Source of the DNA: Oligoflexia bacterium | GTDB lineage: Bacteria; Bdellovibrionota; UBA1018 | Reading direction: 5' to 3' | DNA length: 21,554 bases | Assembly (NCBI GenBank): GCA_903928955.1 | Contig: CAIYTD010000381.1 | Coordinates: 1-21,554, forward strand | Shown: piece by piece, positions 20,568 through 21,554 of the stretch | How positions within the stretch are numbered: the first letter of the stretch is position 1 | How the letters are laid out: each line of letters opens with the position of its first letter | Notes under the pieces: generated by a model | What the model saw: only the letters and a program-made list of their open reading frames with translations | Told to the model about the DNA's origin: nothing | Database searches by the model: none | Program-made: the position numbers and the translations under genes

Positions 20568-21254
20568 ATGGTAGATTTAAAACTTCTTACCCAGAAAATA
20601 ATACTTTTAGTAGGTGCTTTTCTTCTTACTTCTCCATTCCTGAAAGTCGAACTGGGACAGCCGTTTGCTTATGCAGAAAGCCCTTCTTCTTTTTCTCTCT
20701 GCACTGAGCTCGAAAAATGCATCAAAACAGTCAGTGAGATCACTGGAGACAAATATATTTTTAACGCTGACCTACTCAAAGGTAAAATGAACGTAAGTGA
20801 TAACGTTGAATTAACCCAAGAAAATGCTACATTCTTACTATCTCAAGCACTCTACTTCAATGGCTATACTCGCATTCCACTGGGTCATCCCCATACTTAT
20901 AGAATTACATCTCACAGCAACGCGCTACATATCCCGTTACCCATAGTATTTGCAACAACCGACACCCCTCCCGAATTTCCAAATACTTGGGACCTCATTA
21001 CACTCACTTATCAAGTCAAATACCCAGAAGTTATTCGAGAGATGGCAAACACTGCGAGATCGTTCATGCATGCCAGTGCTCGGATTGTTCCTAATAAAAT
21101 AACTAGCCAAATCATACTGACTGATACCGCAGTCAATATTAAGAATGTGTATAAAATTCTTCGAGAAATGGACCAGAAGCCTAACAAAAAATTACAAGAA
21201 GAAATGGATCATAGTCCAAGATCCTACAACAGCAACGGGTTTGAAAAATTTTAG
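20568..21254 (+). CDS. Secretin N0/N1-like exported protein lacking a pore domain
   Basis: A 228-aa protein. Residues 1-36 are a signal peptide or membrane anchor (a core at 10-24, then PFAYA). Residues about 41-125 resemble the N0/STN domain of type II/III secretins and TonB receptors: ITGDKYIFNADLLKGKMNVS followed by NATFLLSQAL. Residues about 143-205 resemble an N1 domain: TLTYQVKYPEVIREMANTAR, then SQIILTDTAVNIKNVYKILR. The protein stops after a polar tail with no N2/N3 or secretin barrel, so it cannot form a pore. Two cysteines, C45 and C51, are unusual at this place. No clear ribosome binding site precedes the ATG. It may be an accessory of a secretion or pilus system or a receptor signalling module; the gene at 21343 may belong with it. 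Confidence 0.7.
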   Translation: MVDLKLLTQKIILLVGAFLLTSPFLKVELGQPFAYAESPSSFSLCTELEKCIKTVSEITGDKYIFNADLLKGKMNVSDNVELTQENATFLLSQALYFNGYTRIPLGHPHTYRITSHSNALHIPLPIVFATTDTPPEFPNTWDLITLTYQVKYPEVIREMANTARSFMHASARIVPNKITSQIILTDTAVNIKNVYKILREMDQKPNKKLQEEMDHSPRSYNSNGFEKF

Positions 21255-21266
21255 CTCTTATTTTAT

Positions 21267-21295
21267 TTGCATTCACAACTTAATTCAAGTATAGA
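21267..21295 (+). promoter_or_regulatory. Promoter of the last gene
   Basis: TTGCAT (21267..21272) and TATAGA (21290..21295) are 17 bases apart. Transcription would begin near 21302, immediately before the hairpin at 21305..21328. The same TTGCAT-N17 arrangement precedes the sugar-kinase gene at 12191. Confidence 0.4.
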
Positions 21296-21304
21296 GCGAA
21301 TCAG

Positions 21305-21328
21305 TCAGTCAAAGTTACTTTGAACTGA
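21305..21328 (+). other. Hairpin at the predicted 5' end of the last gene's mRNA
   Basis: TCAGTCAAAG (21305..21314) pairs with CTTTGAACTGA (21318..21328) around a TTA loop, giving ten base pairs with one bulged A. There is no T-run on the plus strand, so it is not a terminator for the preceding gene. It could protect the 5' end of the mRNA or act as an operator. Confidence 0.4.
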
Positions 21329-21342
21329 AAAACCTGCTCCAT

Positions 21343-21554
21343 ATGCTAAATTTTAAAATCATTGCATTTATTTATCTCGCTACTAGCCTCACACAATGTA
21401 TTTTTGCAAGTAGCCCACAGTCTGCTGGCTTTATGATCGAAGCAATCGCAATAGACGACGACTTCGAAGAAATCGACCTCAGCTCAGATAAGGGCCCTCT
21501 TATTTCGGTGAGGAGAACTCTCTCCTCACCGCCTGCACAGCAAATTCTGAAAAA
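21343..21554 (+). CDS. Exported protein running off the right edge (partial)
   Basis: An open frame from an ATG at 21343 continues to the end of the window, 70 codons. It begins MLNFKIIAFIYLATSLTQC and has a signal peptide with likely cleavage near IFASS; the cysteine in SLTQC does not fit a lipobox well because of the Gln. An acidic stretch follows (AIAIDDDFEEIDLSSDKG), then a basic, proline-containing one. No strong ribosome binding site is seen. It lies 88 bases after the secretin-like gene on the same strand and has its own probable promoter. A GspC-like partner role is possible only by position. The product is not recognised. Confidence 0.55.
   Translation, partial: MLNFKIIAFIYLATSLTQCIFASSPQSAGFMIEAIAIDDDFEEIDLSSDKGPLISVRRTLSSPPAQQILK
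21506..21531. repeat. Perfect 10-bp inverted repeat inside the last gene
   Basis: CGGTGAGGAG (21506..21515) and CTCCTCACCG (21522..21531) form a perfect ten-base GC-rich stem around AACTCT. It lies inside the open frame at codons 55 to 63, in an otherwise AT-rich window, and has no T-run on either side. It may be an inserted short repeat element, an mRNA structure, or an attenuator-like site. Confidence 0.55.

Noticed and set aside
1..21554. tRNA genes, CRISPR arrays, insertion sequences, integrases or defence genes
   Set aside because: No regularly spaced repeats, transposase-like proteins, cloverleaf-like segments or recognisable defence domains were seen by eye; nearly all sequence is taken by identified genes.

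Overview
This is a gene-dense, AT-rich bacterial chromosome segment with no intergenic gap above about 200 bases. I see no rRNA, tRNA, CRISPR array, insertion sequence or phage gene. The cell is Gram-negative: a TonB-like protein, a secretin-type N0/N1 protein, a probable outer-membrane barrel and heptose-activating enzymes all imply an outer membrane. The content (LDH-like Mdh with SucCD and Ndk, E. coli-type Icd, four-cysteine L28) and the base composition remind me of Bdellovibrionota-type predatory or environmental bacteria, but that placement is inference only.

Region 1 (about 1..5263, minus strand): a central-metabolism operon read mdh > sucC > sucD > ndk > nadE, followed by the first codons of another gene leaving the left edge. 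It joins two late TCA-cycle steps, nucleotide transphosphorylation and NAD synthesis. Spacings are 2 to 82 bases and several starts sit just after the upstream stop.

Region 2 (5394..6077 plus; 6068..12109 minus): a flavin-reductase-like gene diverges from mdh. Converging on it is a minus-strand run: 134-aa unknown > thiB > thiP > thiQ > icd > exported barrel-like protein. It combines a thiamine ABC importer with NADP isocitrate dehydrogenase.

Region 3 (12226..15461, plus): a sugar (probably heptose-phosphate) GHMP kinase, its nucleotidyltransferase, a CinA protein whose C-terminal deamidase motif looks destroyed, and an 83-aa protein with a duplicated start region.

Region 4 (15462..18666): homogentisate-dioxygenase-like hmgA (minus) diverges from an ETHE1-like metallo-beta-lactamase-fold gene (plus), which overlaps a TonB-like gene. 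A secreted START-like protein converges from the right.

Region 5 (18858..21554): rdgB, a convergent YdcF/SanA-like membrane protein, rpmB with a clear promoter, a stand-alone secretin N0/N1 protein, and the start of an exported protein running off the right edge that contains a perfect 10-bp GC-rich hairpin.

Most of the window is housekeeping. The points most worth following are the CinA with a lost active-site motif, the unknown head gene of the thiamine operon, the secretin-like protein with no pore domain and its neighbour, the hairpin inside the last gene, and several short regulatory repeats in divergent promoter regions.
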